Shown here: piece after piece, positions 1 to 10,199 of the stretch
Position numbering within the stretch: position 1 is the stretch's first letter
Layout: the number at the start of each line of letters is the position of its first letter
Assembly: GCA_001972305.1 (NCBI GenBank)
Contig: BDDD01005147.1
Coordinates: 44,810-108,809, forward strand
Direction of reading: 5' to 3'
Origin: Cephalotus follicularis
Taxonomy: Eukaryota; Streptophyta; Magnoliopsida; Oxalidales; Cephalotaceae
DNA: 64,000 nucleotides
The notes under the pieces: model-generated
What the model was told of the DNA's origin: nothing
The model's input: only the letters and a program-made list of their open reading frames with translations
Databases searched by the model: none
Position numbers and translations under genes: made by a program

Positions 1-1003
1 TACAGTATCAGTGTCAATATCAGTATCTATATCAATATCGATAGCTTAACCACAGAAGGTAGTCCTTCAAAAATGTTGCTAGACATGTTTAATTTTCTCA
101 GGTTGAACAGGCCTGGTTAACTAAATCTACTTAGTGGTAGTGCCATCTAAGTACCTACTTAATGCTAGTATCCATCTAAACGCATGCTCGACCATAGTAT
201 CTGGAGTAGAAAAGTCTAATATAGCCACTCAACGATAGTATCTGGAGGGCTCAGTATAGTATAGCTGCTCAACAGTAGTATAACTGGAGGGCTCACTCAA
301 TTGTGTTATCCGGAGCACAATAGTCTAGTATAGCCACTCGACGGTAGTATAGCTAGATGGCTCTGTACAGTATATTCTGAAGGTAGTGACGATTTAGTCA
401 GATGGAACATATGGGGTAACCATCGCCTAGCTTTCTGTCTAGAGTCATGAGGTCGCTCTAATAGGAATAGTTCAGTACAATCAATAAGTCAATGTAAATA
501 TTCAATAAGCGACGAGTATCTAACCAGAGGGAAAAAATGGATATGTACATAACCATCGCCTAGCTTCCTGACTATATATCGCTAAAGCTCTTATGGCCAA
601 AGTCAACCAATCAACCAGTCATCAACGCGTCTACACGATCTTGCAATAGGCTGCGAAATCAATCACTCAAATACAGATTATATATGCATAATCTTAAGAA
701 TTTTTTGTGGAGATTATTTACTTAACAATTAGAAGCTTATGGAGTTGATTTTTCAACAGAAATGTGAGATTGGACTCAAGTCCAAGAACCCACTAATTTG
801 CAAGCTTCTAGTATGTTGTTATCATGAAAAACCAAGCTCAATCTCCTTGTCAATGCTATTGGTTTGTGGCGGCAACAAAGGAGAAGAGAGGGCAGTGTGT
901 GTGGTGCATCAAATGTGAAGGAAAAGAGAGAAAGAGAGAAGGGGGGGAGGGTGATGTGTTTTTGTGTTGTGTTGGGAGAAGGGAGAGGGGCTGCCATGAG
1001 TGA

Positions 1004-1038
<35 letters not shown>

Positions 1039-1312
1039 GTTTTATGAGAGAGATATGTGAGAGTTGAGGAATATAAAGAGAAATGAGTGGTTTTAATTGA
1101 TTTAGAACATGTGGTCACTAATGATCACAATCCCACATTTTCAAAACTCAGCTTAAACGTATCCAAACAGTAATAGAAATGTGTATGTATAATTTATAAA
1201 TTAAGGATGTATATATAAAATACTCTAATCCAGCCAATGATTATATATTGGGTATATAAAATACCTCAATCAGTCAATATAGTACAATGATATGGTACGA
1301 TAGAGATGCATA
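1..1312 (-). mobile_element. Outer gypsy-type LTR, left part (runs off window)
   Basis: Non-coding sequence related to the solo LTR at 56116-58558: both share the word ggtagtccttcaaaaa (near 58 and near 56872) and, further on, a purine-rich GAGA leader (950-1070 here, about 58300-58350 there). The LTR is broken at 1312 by the element 1313-5389 and resumes at 5390, ending at 5433 with TGTAACGACCCGAA when read on the minus strand. Words such as ctggagggctc and agtatagc recur between about 180 and 370 with slight changes, which looks like an old short tandem repeat. No open frame here resembles a protein. The far end of this LTR lies outside the window, so its own duplication cannot be checked. 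Confidence 0.55.
1006..1034. repeat. (GA)n microsatellite
   Basis: Uninterrupted GA dinucleotides in the purine-rich leader of the outer LTR. Small open frames that read through it are repeat artefacts. Confidence 0.95.
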
Positions 1313-1594
1313 TGACACGCTCGGACCCAACCCGCTAGGATCCGTCACGCCCACTACGAGGCCAAGCCTCCCATTAGAGACTCACCTCATAGATTCAGCA
1401 GAACAGAGTTGCAGAAATACATTTTTAAACATAATGGATATACAAAGTTTAGCTAAAAACCATTAAATAAACAGAAAAGTTTTGTTGATGTTTTTAGTAA
1501 TCCTAGTTTTGATGATAACATATTTGCTTTTAGCAAAGTTCATTTCATGTGCAAGATGTTAGAAATCTCACAAAGGCAAAAAGACAGTTTCTTA

Positions 1595-2190
1595 TACAAA
1601 GACATCGATGTAGTTGTAAATACATAGACGGCTTTACACAAAAACATCAATGTGGTTCAAGAAAAGATCGACGTCTTTAGCTCCAGAAGTTACAGGCAAT
1701 TTTTCATCAAAGACATCGATCCTTTTCTACAAAGGCATCGACGTCTTTGGCTCCAGAAGTTACAGGTAGTTTCAACTCGAAGACATCGATCCCACTATGT
1801 GAAAACATCGAAGTTCATCTAAAAGACATCGATGTGTTTAGAAAGACATCGATGTGTTTAAAGCTCAAAAGTTATAGGTCGTTTTTGAAGAAAGGCATCG
1901 ATCCTGTTCTATGAAGACATTGACGTCCAACCAAAAGACATCGATCCCTTTTCTATGCATCGATGTGTTTGAAGACTCAACTACAACTCCAGAAAAGACA
2001 TTGACCCTTCACTAAGACATCGATGTGATGCTCATATCTTCAAAGCCTGGCTACAACTCCAGAAAAGACATCGACGCCCATAATAGACATCGATGCCTTT
2101 TCACAAAATTACACCCTGGATGCTTGCAATGGCTAGTTAACTTACAAATACATCGATGGTGATCAAAGACATCGATGGCTTTGCTTCGAT
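1595..2190. repeat. CATCGATG palindrome array in SIRE-like U3
   Basis: About 19 copies of an (a)gaCATCGATG-like word in roughly 600 bp. Eight are the exact 8-bp palindrome CATCGATG; others are one or two bases off (catcgacgt, catcgatcc, cattgac). Spacing is irregular (20-50 bp) and the words often sit between aaagac and tttg/tcca. The array lies between the LTR start and the TATA box, in U3. Confidence 0.9.
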
Positions 2191-2277
2191 GGCTACATAA
2201 CAGTGTTTACAGCAAATCATGAGTTTTCATATCTTAAACCTCCATGATTTATGCAACGGCTTCAAGGAATTTTTGGC

Positions 2278-2286
2278 TATATAAAG
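2278..2286 (+). promoter_or_regulatory. TATA box of SIRE-like LTR
   Basis: TATATAAAG just after the palindrome array, followed by an A/C-rich leader. It marks the U3/R junction about 30 bp downstream. Confidence 0.65.
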
Positions 2287-4549
2287 GAAGATCCAAGCCT
2301 TCAGAAATTACCAAGAAGCAAAGAATTCAAGCATTCTAGCAAATCTCATTCTACAAAGTTCAAGTGTTATTAGTGTCTTCAAAAAAGCTTCAAAGATTTA
2401 TCTTTTGAGTTCTTTCTTGTGATTCTAAATTGTGTTCAGCATTGTTAGCTAAATCAAACCTACTGAGAGGTTGTAAACACATTTCAAACACTTGTAAAAG
2501 AGGTGAATCCTCTAAGGTCTTGAGGTCAAGGTCTAGTGATTGAGGTCAATCACAAAATTGTGAGGTGTAACGAATTGCTACCTTAATCAATTTGAACTAG
2601 TGGAAACTCAAGGAGCTCCCTTGGGAAAAATGGACGTAGGCAAGAATATGGCAAGCTTCCTTTCAAAAACCTCAACGCGATATATAAAAACCAGTTTGAA
2701 AACTACTTAAAAATCGTTCAATCAATTTGAAAATCATAAAATTCAAGTTTTTTTAAAAACTTGAAAATATTTATAACTCATAAATTTTTACTTAGATCGG
2801 ACATGAAATATCCGTTTATCGGACTATACCCCATGTAAAGAAAAATACAGTTTATAAAATGGGCTCAGTCCTCAGTAAACCACACTCATGTAGGAGGAAT
2901 TTCACAATATATAAAAAAACAAAACTAAGGCTCCGCACATCTCATCAGAAACAGAAAGCAAATTATTGGACTCAGTCCGTCAACATATGGGTTAGGCTCC
3001 ACCTCAACCATATTATCAAGTATGAATTATGAATAGGGTTCAACTCTTTAAAGCAAAACTATAAAACATTTATATAATAATATAAATGAATGCATAAATT
3101 TTAAAGTTAATGTCACAGATGATATGCATGTATTGAAAAACCCTGGTAGGCATGCCCTTGTGGTCTCATCTCATCAAACTGACTGACTTTGGCTGACAGA
3201 GCTCGACAGACTAACTTGTCATAATTGAAAACAGAGGGGGTTAGTCCACAGGACTAGTGAGATGGAACAAAATACTCGGACAGAGTTTTGCTCGCAATAA
3301 ATTATATTTTTGCAGAAATGTTACAACCAGAAGTATAAAACAATTTAAACAGAATATCAATCATGATTTATAAAGCATATTAAAATAGCTTAAACAGAAT
3401 ATCGAAAATAGAATAAAAATCCAAAAATCCGATTTATAAAGCAGATTAAAACAGAAATTTATAGAGCCAGCAGAAGATCAGATTTTTATTAGAAACAGAT
3501 TTATCATCAGAAAACTTAGATAGATGTAGTATTTAACAAAGTTTAAACAGAATAAATATATAAAGATGCAATGGGTCTACTAGGTAAGGTTGACGCCTGG
3601 GACCCGTCGAGTCAAACGTCCAGCAGAAATAGGGGCAATGATACCGTCGTATTAAAGTATCAGCAGATGGGCATACACGTGTAGATAGTGCCTCATGGGC
3701 ATCAAATGGGTAACTAATACAATACCGAGATCACCATGCATAGAAACATATTTAACAGATTTCAAAGATACATAATCTACAATTCTTCAAAACAGACTTA
3801 AAACAGATAAAGAAATAATTTCCTTATCAAAAATACAGATATAACTGAAAATAGCATCATACTATGACTATCATCATGCGAGCATTTGAAAAACATTAAA
3901 AGAATGTATCAGACATTAAAACTTCAATAGATTTAAGAAATGAGCTAGATCTAAATTTATTCAGATACGGAAATAATTAAGTGAAAACATTTAAACATTC
4001 AAAGCATTTAAAAGAATTTCAGAATAAAAAGGGTTAAAGAAAGGTGTTCCACTCACAGAACCGACGAACAAGTCGCACGACTGGTCGCCTCCATGGCCGA
4101 CCTCAATAGCAGGATCCTCTACCAATAGACGGACAATAGACAGACAACAGACTATCATAACTCAAACATGTACTATGTCGTGGAATGTTTTATGCAATGA
4201 AATGCGTGCATATGTCAGAAAACTATAACAACCCTATACGGCCAACAGTAGCAGAAGTCTGATTATTAAAAACATCGTTTAAACTTTCAATTAAACAGAC
4301 TCTAGAAATCATTAAAGCAAGTCCAAGTGGTTGTCCAGGTTATCCAATTTCGAATTGATTAAATAATTCAAGCTCATTATACCACATATTCAAATAAAGA
4401 AATATAGAATTCAACAAAAAATAGAACTAACGGAGAAAAGTTCAAAATTTACCGGAAACAGACAGAACAGAGCATGAAGCCAGAATAACGGAGCAAAACT
4501 GGAACAGATCACGCCTACGCGGAAAACAGAGTCAGAATGCTGGACTAGT

Positions 4550-5010
4550 CTGAAACGCGCTACCAAAGGCTGTCGGTGCGTGGGCTTATGCGCCACTGAC
4601 CGAAGGGTGTCAACCACGAGTGGTGGTCAGTTGGCACAGAGGAGGGTCGGATCTGGTGCGTCGGAGGTCGGGGATCACAGATCGAAGTCGCATTGGTCAA
4701 GACACCGCCGCATCTGGGCGGGACTAGTGCGTTTGACCAGGGCTATCTTCATCGGTGACTTGCGTTGCCGGCATCGTCATGGGTCGGGGCTGGGTCGTTC
4801 GACTCTCCTTGAGACCAGGATGCCCGATCTGGGCTCGCCTTTCCGTGACTGTCGCCGTAGACGGAGATTCGATGCACAGTAGAGGCGAGGAGAGAGAAAT
4901 CGCTGGTCGCGCACGAGGGCCGTTTTCGGCGCCGGGGTGGTGTTCGGTGCGCTTGGGAGGCGGCGACGGTCTCACCGATGTCACTTCGACAGTGACGCGT
5001 CGGCAGAGAA
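4550..5010. other. GC-rich block inside G1 LTR
   Basis: A GC-rich island in an otherwise AT-rich LTR, directly downstream of the minus-strand leader. The homologous block at 54180-54720 keeps the same order of segments (read as rc here: a stretch near gtcacggaaaggcgagcccagat). Open frames on both strands overlap fully and are not alike between copies, so no protein is called. Confidence 0.6.
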
Positions 5011-5075
5011 ATGAGAGCAGGAGAGAGAGAGATAAGAAAAAGAGAGAGAGTGAAAATGTAACAATGGCATCTCCC

Positions 5076-5083
5076 TTTATACT
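5076..5083 (-). promoter_or_regulatory. TATA box of G1 LTR (minus)
   Basis: AGTATAAA on the minus strand, followed (towards lower coordinates) by a CT-rich leader (about 4995-5060) and then the GC-rich block. It gives the LTR its direction. Confidence 0.6.
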
Positions 5084-5394
5084 CAATAAAATGGACTGAG
5101 TTTTTGTCCAGAATTTAACCAATATGAACAGAAATTTGGATGTTTATGACATACCACTTGGTTTATTTTTCAAATTTAGCAATAATTTCAGTAAAATATC
5201 ATTTAATTTTAAGCAAGAAAAATTTATTTGTTATACAGATAAACTATCAGAATAAAATATTGATGATAAAAATTTATTAATGCCGTGATGCATATGGCAT
5301 GCATGCCAGAAAATAGTCTAACCGCTAGACAGACAGAGAGATCACCACGTAGGCTCACAGACACAGACTACTGGGATACGAATGTCACAGCATA

Positions 5395-5433
5395 CATATG
5401 ATAAAATATAGTACAATAGTTCGGGTCGTTACA
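5395..5433 (-). mobile_element. Outer LTR, right end
   Basis: Remainder of the outer LTR after the GCATA duplication. On the minus strand it begins TGTAACGACCCGAAC, a typical chromovirus-type LTR start. It abuts the truncated C2 LTR at 5434. Confidence 0.55.
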
Positions 5434-5826
5434 GCTTCAAGAGAAGCTTACATTAATTGAACATCCAATTACCCAATACCTATTTACTACATCCTGCAAC
5501 TATCTCTACACTACAACCTCCAACTACTCAAATTTACATATTTACATTAACATATTTAATATACATCCCACTCTCCCTCAAACTAAAAGTGATAAAGTAG
5601 AACCTAAGTTGAGTTTAGAAACTAAGTTGTAGAACTGTTCACGTAGATGAACTTTGGTAAAGAAGTCGGTAGTCTAATCAACGAAGGTGATTCGAAGAGA
5701 TGAAGAGTGTATTGCTATAGATGGTGATGAATAACGTGGAAATTAAGTTCAATGTGCTTTGCATGTTAATGAAATACATCATTGTGTATAATCTAGATTA
5801 CACTTTCATTGTCACATTAGATGGGG
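5434..5826 (-). pseudogene. C2 copia: RNase H C-terminus, PPT and partial LTR
   Basis: On the minus strand the codons read ...CDNESVI.II.HNDVFH and AKHIELNFHVI, the C-terminal RNase H signature of copia elements, with stops. It is followed by a polypurine tract (TTTGAGGGAGAGTGGGA, about 5582-5566) and an LTR start TGTATATTAAATATG at 5565, cut off at 5434. The upstream half of this RNase H lies across the C1 insertion at 16384, which shows that C1 landed inside C2. Confidence 0.75.
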
Positions 5827-5828
5827 TG

Positions 5829-6092
5829 TGGTAAATAAGAGAACATAGATGGTGGCTAGAATCATTGAATGGTGGCTAGAATCATTGATATTAACATTGA
5901 TGGTGGCCAGAATCAGTTATATTAATTCTCTAGAATTATGGAGATCGATTAGCTAGATTTATGGAGATTGATTTCATGTGATTATGTATATTTTCCTTGT
6001 AAAGCTCTCATGTATTTAGTATAAACACTTGTACTTGTCATATAATCAGGATAGATAAATACACAAGATATTCTTCCTTTGTCAAATTATCA
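5829..6092 (+). repeat. C1 5' LTR
   Basis: Matches 16142-16383 through most of its length (gaacatagatggtggctag, attatgtatattttccttgt, gatattcttcctttgtcaa...). It contains two near-identical copies of the gatggtggctagaatcattga word near the start. Ends TTATCA just before the PBS. Confidence 0.85.
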
Positions 6093-6103
6093 TGGTATCA
6101 GAG
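6093..6103 (+). promoter_or_regulatory. C1 primer binding site (tRNA-iMet type)
   Basis: TGGTATCAGAG directly after the 5' LTR, the standard complement to the 3' end of initiator tRNA-Met used by plant copia elements. Confidence 0.9.
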
Positions 6104-6304
6104 ATATGACATTCTAATTTTATTGTTATGCTTAATTAAACCTTGAATAAGCTTGAGCATTAGTGCCAGTCACGACTATCTTGCTTTCGTTCTCCATCGT
6201 GAACTACGATCATCGTTTTGGGGCATTCAGATTGTGGCATATTGGATTGTACTTGATTCTCCAATCATGTGTGATCTGTACTTTATCTTTTTAGTATTAC
6301 TTGC

Positions 6305-6444
6305 TTGATTCTCAATACGATGGATTTTGATAAGTCTGAAACTATATCTGCTAAGTTTGACGGGAAATATTATGCTCTTTGGGAGTTTCATTTTAGAACC
6401 TTTATTGAAGGCAAGGATCTCCATGAAATCCTTGATGGAACTAT
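6305..6444 (+). pseudogene. C1 gag, N-terminal fragment
   Basis: ATG at 6320 opens MDFDKSETISAKFDGKYYAL and continues to ...LHEILDGT, a copia gag N-terminus (the F.G.NY..W type start). The frame is cut at 6444 by the C3 LTR; the rest of gag resumes at about 12325. Frames running past 6444 read into C3 and are chimeric. Confidence 0.8.
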
Positions 6445-6729
6445 TGTGACAAACAACGGAAACAAAGATAGCAGCCAAACAAATAAAACAAAGAACGACA
6501 CAAAACAAAACACAGATTTACGTGGTTTGATCAATGTGATCTACGTCCACAGGCGAAGGAGAGGAATTCCACTAATAACAAACGAAAGAGTTACAACTTT
6601 CAAAGATCGAAGAATCGATCACCAAAGAACAAAACTTGTTTCTCTTTCTAACAAAAGCTTAAGCCACTCAAAAACTTAAGTTTAAACTAAAACTTACTCT
6701 CGAACTTCTTAACATAATTTACAAGTGAG

Positions 6730-6794
<65 letters not shown>

Positions 6795-6888
6795 GACTCA
6801 CAAAAATCCTAATCTGACTAGAATGAGAAATCCTACTCTGACTTGACTAAGGACTAAGGAGTGCCAAAATTGAAGTCATATTTTAACA
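6445..6888 (-). repeat. C3 3' LTR
   Basis: Minus-strand LTR, TGTTAAAATATG...GTTTGTCACA. It carries the gatcaatgtgatctacgtcca block shared with 9860-9882 and with the Tork-like LTR near 31665-31685. A purine tract (complement of aatctccacattggc, 6889-6903) precedes it as PPT. Expanded by a long AC/AT microsatellite. Confidence 0.85.
6729..6794. repeat. (AC)n(AT)n microsatellite
   Basis: About 20 AC units followed by about 13 AT units inside the C3 3' LTR. The other C3 LTR has only a short AT run (10065-10080), so the tract expanded after insertion or arose unequally. Confidence 0.95.
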
Positions 6889-7076
6889 AATCTCCACATT
6901 GGCTTGAATTTCTAAGTGTCAAGAAGTCGAACACATTCTCCCAACAGCTCTAAGCTTACGTGAGCGAACTCGGTGTAAGAAACAAGAGGTATAACAAAAA
7001 AACGATGTTCACTTCAACAAACTGAACGTGAAATTTCTTTCTCGCCTCACCTCCAAAGCCCCCAAAGGGGCACAAA

Positions 7077-9780
7077 TCAAACAAGAATGCCAACCAAGTT
7101 CAAGCAATGCTTAAACTTGTTGGCGGGGACTGGTTTAGTCAGCATATCTGCGGGATTGTCAGCAGTACCAACCTTCTTCACTGTAATGTTTCTATCAGAT
7201 ATGGCTTCTCGGATAAAATGGTACATGACATCGATGTGCTTAGTCCTCTCATGATATACTTGGTTTTTGATCAAGTATATAGCACTCTGATTGTCATAGT
7301 AGACCGCAGAGCTTGCTTCCTGCTGAAGTCCAAGCTCGAGAACAAGGTTCCTTAACCAAATAGCTTATTTTACTGCTTATGTTGTTGCCATGTACTCTGT
7401 CTCTATAGTAGACAATGAAAATGTTGACTGTAAGGTTGACCTCCAACTAATAGCTGAACCCGACAAGGTGAAGATGTACCCAGTTAATGAGTTCCTTTTA
7501 TCGAGGTCACCAGCATAGTCGGAATCTACAAAGCCCACAACTGTGGTTCCGTTTAAAGCTTTTCTGTCAAAGACTAAACCCAAATCCACTGATCCTCTAA
7601 GATACCTAAGTATCCACTTCACTGTCTGCCAATGAACCTTTCCCGGATTCGCCATATATCTGCTTACCACGCTAACTGCCTGAGCAATGTCGGGACGAGT
7701 GCAGACCATTGTATACATAATGCTTCCTACTGCACTAGAATATGGGACACGTGACATAGAAGAGTCCTCAGCCATTGACCGAGGTGAATGCAGAGTTGAG
7801 AGTCTGAAGTGGGATGCCAACGGTGTATTGACAGACTAAGCATTCTGCATGCCAAACCTCTCAAGTACTTTTTCAATATACTTCCTCTGAGGGAGAAATA
7901 GCTTCCCTGCTTCTCTGTCCCTTTGAATTTCCATACCTAAGATCTTCTTGGCAGGGCCGAGATCTTTCATCTCAAACTCCTTACTGAGTTGTTTCTTCAA
8001 AACCAATATCTCTGACATGTTCTTCGTAGCAATGAGCATGTCGTCCATGTATAAAAGGAGATAGAAAAAGGAACTGTTATCAAGACATCTGAAGTAGACG
8101 TAACTGTCGTAAGTGCTCCTCTGACAACCATGCTTAATCATAAAACTGTCAAATCTCTTGTACCATTGTCTTGGGGACTGTTTCAAACCATTCAAAGATT
8201 TCTTCAATATGCAGACGTGGTCTTCTCTGCCTTCAACAGAATACCCTTCTGGTTGAACCATGTAAATAGTCTCCTCAAGCTCGCCATGCAGAAATGTAGT
8301 CTTCACATCAAGCTGCTCAAGCTCCAAATCATATAGAGCAACCATGACCAGCAACATACGAATGGATGTGTGTTTTACCACTGGAGAAAATACTTCATCG
8401 TAGTCGATTCCCTATTTCTAACTATATCCTTTAGCTAGAAGTCGTGCCTTGTATCTAACATCTTCAACCTCCAGTATCCCTTCCTTCTTCTTAAAGACCC
8501 ATTTGCATCCAATGGCTCTTTTCCCTTTAGGCAGTTCCACCAAATCCCAAGTCTGATTTTTGTTTAGAGATTCCAGTTCTTCAACCATAGCAATAGACCA
8601 CTTCTCTGACTCTGGGCAAGTGACAGCCTCGGTATAGGTAGAGGGTTCCTGAATTCCCATATCTTCTGCTGTTGTCAGAGCATAAGCCACCAAGTTAGAA
8701 TACACATATCTCTGAGGGGGCCGGATATGGCTCCTTTCTCTGCCAGTAGCTATCGAGTAAGGTTGCTCAACCTCCTTTGTAGCTTCTTCCTCTAATCTTG
8801 AATCATTATTAATAGTGGTCTGACTCGAAGATACCTTCTGAGTGTTATGGTCTGAAAGCTCCACCTCATCATCCTTATTCTGCTATTTACCTGCAGACTC
8901 AACAACAACCTTCCTCTGATCAAGCATAAGCAATTCATTAAAAGTAACATACCTGCTAATAATGAACTTAGGTGAACCAGGTTCTTGGCACCATAGTCGA
9001 TAACCGTTCACTCCATCAGCATAGCCCACAAATAAGCACTTATTTGCTCTAGGTTCAAGCTTACCATTTTTAACATGATAATAAGCAGGGCATCCTAAAA
9101 CTTTTAAAGTTGAATAGTCACAAGGCTTACCTGACCAGACCTCAAATGGATTCTTGCATTCAATTTCTGTTGAAGGAGATCAATTCACCAAATAACACGC
9201 TGTGTTGACACCTTCTGCCCAGAAATCCTTTTCCATGTCGGCATTAGAGAGCATACATCTTGCTCTATCCAGAAAAGTTCTATTCATGCGCTCTACCACC
9301 CCATTCTGCTGAGGAGTGTGCCTAACTGTACGGTGTCGTACTATCCCTGAATCTACGCATAACTCATTGAACTCAGCACCATAGAACTCTAGACCATTGT
9401 TGGTCCTCAGACGTTTTATCTTTTTCCCAGTCTGATTCTCTACTAGAGCTTTCCACTTCTTGAAGGTTTCAAACACATCACTTTTTTTCTTCAAAAAGTA
9501 AACCCAGACCTTCCTGGAATAGTCATCGATAAACGTCACAAAGTAAAGAGCACCACCCTTCTATGGAACTTGTGCTGGTCCCCACAAATCATAATGGATG
9601 TAGTCAAGTGTGCCCTTTGTTGAATGTGTACATGTACTGAATCTTACTCTAGTCTGCTTGCCGACTACACAATGTTCACAAAATTCAAGTGGGGTGGTCT
9701 ACCCTCCACACTGTAAACCACGTTTACTCAAAGTTGACAAGCCACGCTCACTCATGTGGCCCAAACGCATACCGGTTTTT
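7077..9780 (-). pseudogene. C3 pol remnant (pre-integrase, integrase, RT, RNase H)
   Basis: Minus-strand blocks in order: GAG-pre-integrase (HMSERGLSTLSKRGL, EFCEHCVVGKQ, 9780-9630), integrase core (DDYSRKVWVYFLKKKSD, HTPQQNGVVERMNR, 9539-9180), RT (KWVFKKKEG, DVKTTFLHGELEETIYM, YMDDMLIA; 8864-7836) and RNase H (SLTGYIFTLSGSAISW, ERTKHIDVMYHFIRE; 7820-7077). The RT active-site YMDD is kept. Stops and frameshifts separate the blocks. Everything N-terminal of the pre-integrase domain is missing. It would act in reverse transcription and integration, but is dead here. Confidence 0.9.
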
Positions 9781-10199
9781 TGTGACAAACATCGAAAACA
9801 AAGATCACAGCCAAACAAATAAAACAAAGAATGGCACAAAACGAAACACCGATTTATGTGGTTCGATCAATGTGATCTACGTCCATGGGCGAATGAGAGG
9901 AATTCTAATAATAACAAACGAAAGAGTTACAAGTTACAAAGATCGAAGAATCGATTACCAAAGAACAAAACTTGTTTCTCTCTCTAACAAAAACTTACAG
10001 CCACTCAAAAACTTAAGCTTAAACTAAAACTTACTCTCCAACTTTTTAACATAATTTACAAGTGATATATATATATATACACACTCACAAAAATCCTAAT
10101 CTGACTAGAAGGAGGAGTCCTACTCCCACTTGACTAAGGACTAAGGAGTCCTACTCCTACTCAACTTAGGAGTTCCAAAATTCAAGTCATATTTTAACA
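9781..10199 (-). repeat. C3 5' LTR
   Basis: Same ends as 6445-6888 and the same agatcgaagaatcgat...ccaaagaacaaaacttg body. It directly abuts pol coding sequence at 9780 instead of a primer binding site. Confidence 0.85.

Larger units (their letters stand above)
1483..2745 (+). mobile_element. SIRE-like copia solo LTR, TSD AGTTT
   Basis: Begins TGTTGATG, followed by the ttttgatgataacat block typical of SIRE-like LTRs, and ends ...ATTCA. AGTTT flanks it at 1478-1482 and 2746-2750, and removing it restores the G1 LTR text seen at 47740-47830. It holds a TATA box at 2278-2286, a leader, and near 2590-2650 the aactagtggaaactca...tggacgtaggca block often seen at the ends of such LTRs. A palindrome array fills its U3 (1595-2190). 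The same LTR type recurs at 17620-18447 and 63739-64000. Confidence 0.82.
1313..5389 (-). mobile_element. Nested gypsy-type LTR, family G1, TSD GCATA
   Basis: Starts TGACACGCTCGG and ends ATGTCACA; GCATA flanks it at 1308-1312 and 5390-5394. Read on the minus strand it matches the plus-strand copies at 46369-47931 and 54165-59084: the same end block (gaacctacgaggtgagtctctg), the same 'gccatggaggcgaccgg' block (4087-4098 here), and the same GC-rich segment after a CT-rich leader. Without the SIRE-like LTR inserted at 1483-2745 it is about 2.8 kb. No pol is attached, so it is a solo LTR. The minus-strand promoter is near 5080. Confidence 0.8.
6445..10199 (-). mobile_element. C3: internally deleted Ty1/copia element, minus strand
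   Basis: LTRs at 6445-6888 and 9781-10199, both TGTGACAAAC...TTTTAACA read on plus. GGAACTAT is present on both sides (6437-6444, 10200-10207), longer than the usual 5-bp duplication. The internal part runs from the GAG-pre-integrase domain to RNase H only: on the minus strand the 5' LTR joins straight onto pol at 9780, with no PBS, gag or protease. It sits inside the gag of C1. Confidence 0.85.

Noticed and set aside
1595-2190. Regularly recurring palindromes suggested a CRISPR-like array
   Set aside because: Spacing and words are irregular, there are no unique spacers of fixed length, and the setting is a plant retrotransposon LTR.
4580-5122. Overlapping open frames on both strands of a GC-rich block
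   Set aside because: Long frames on both strands follow from low AT content; the homologous block at 54200-54720 does not preserve any of them.
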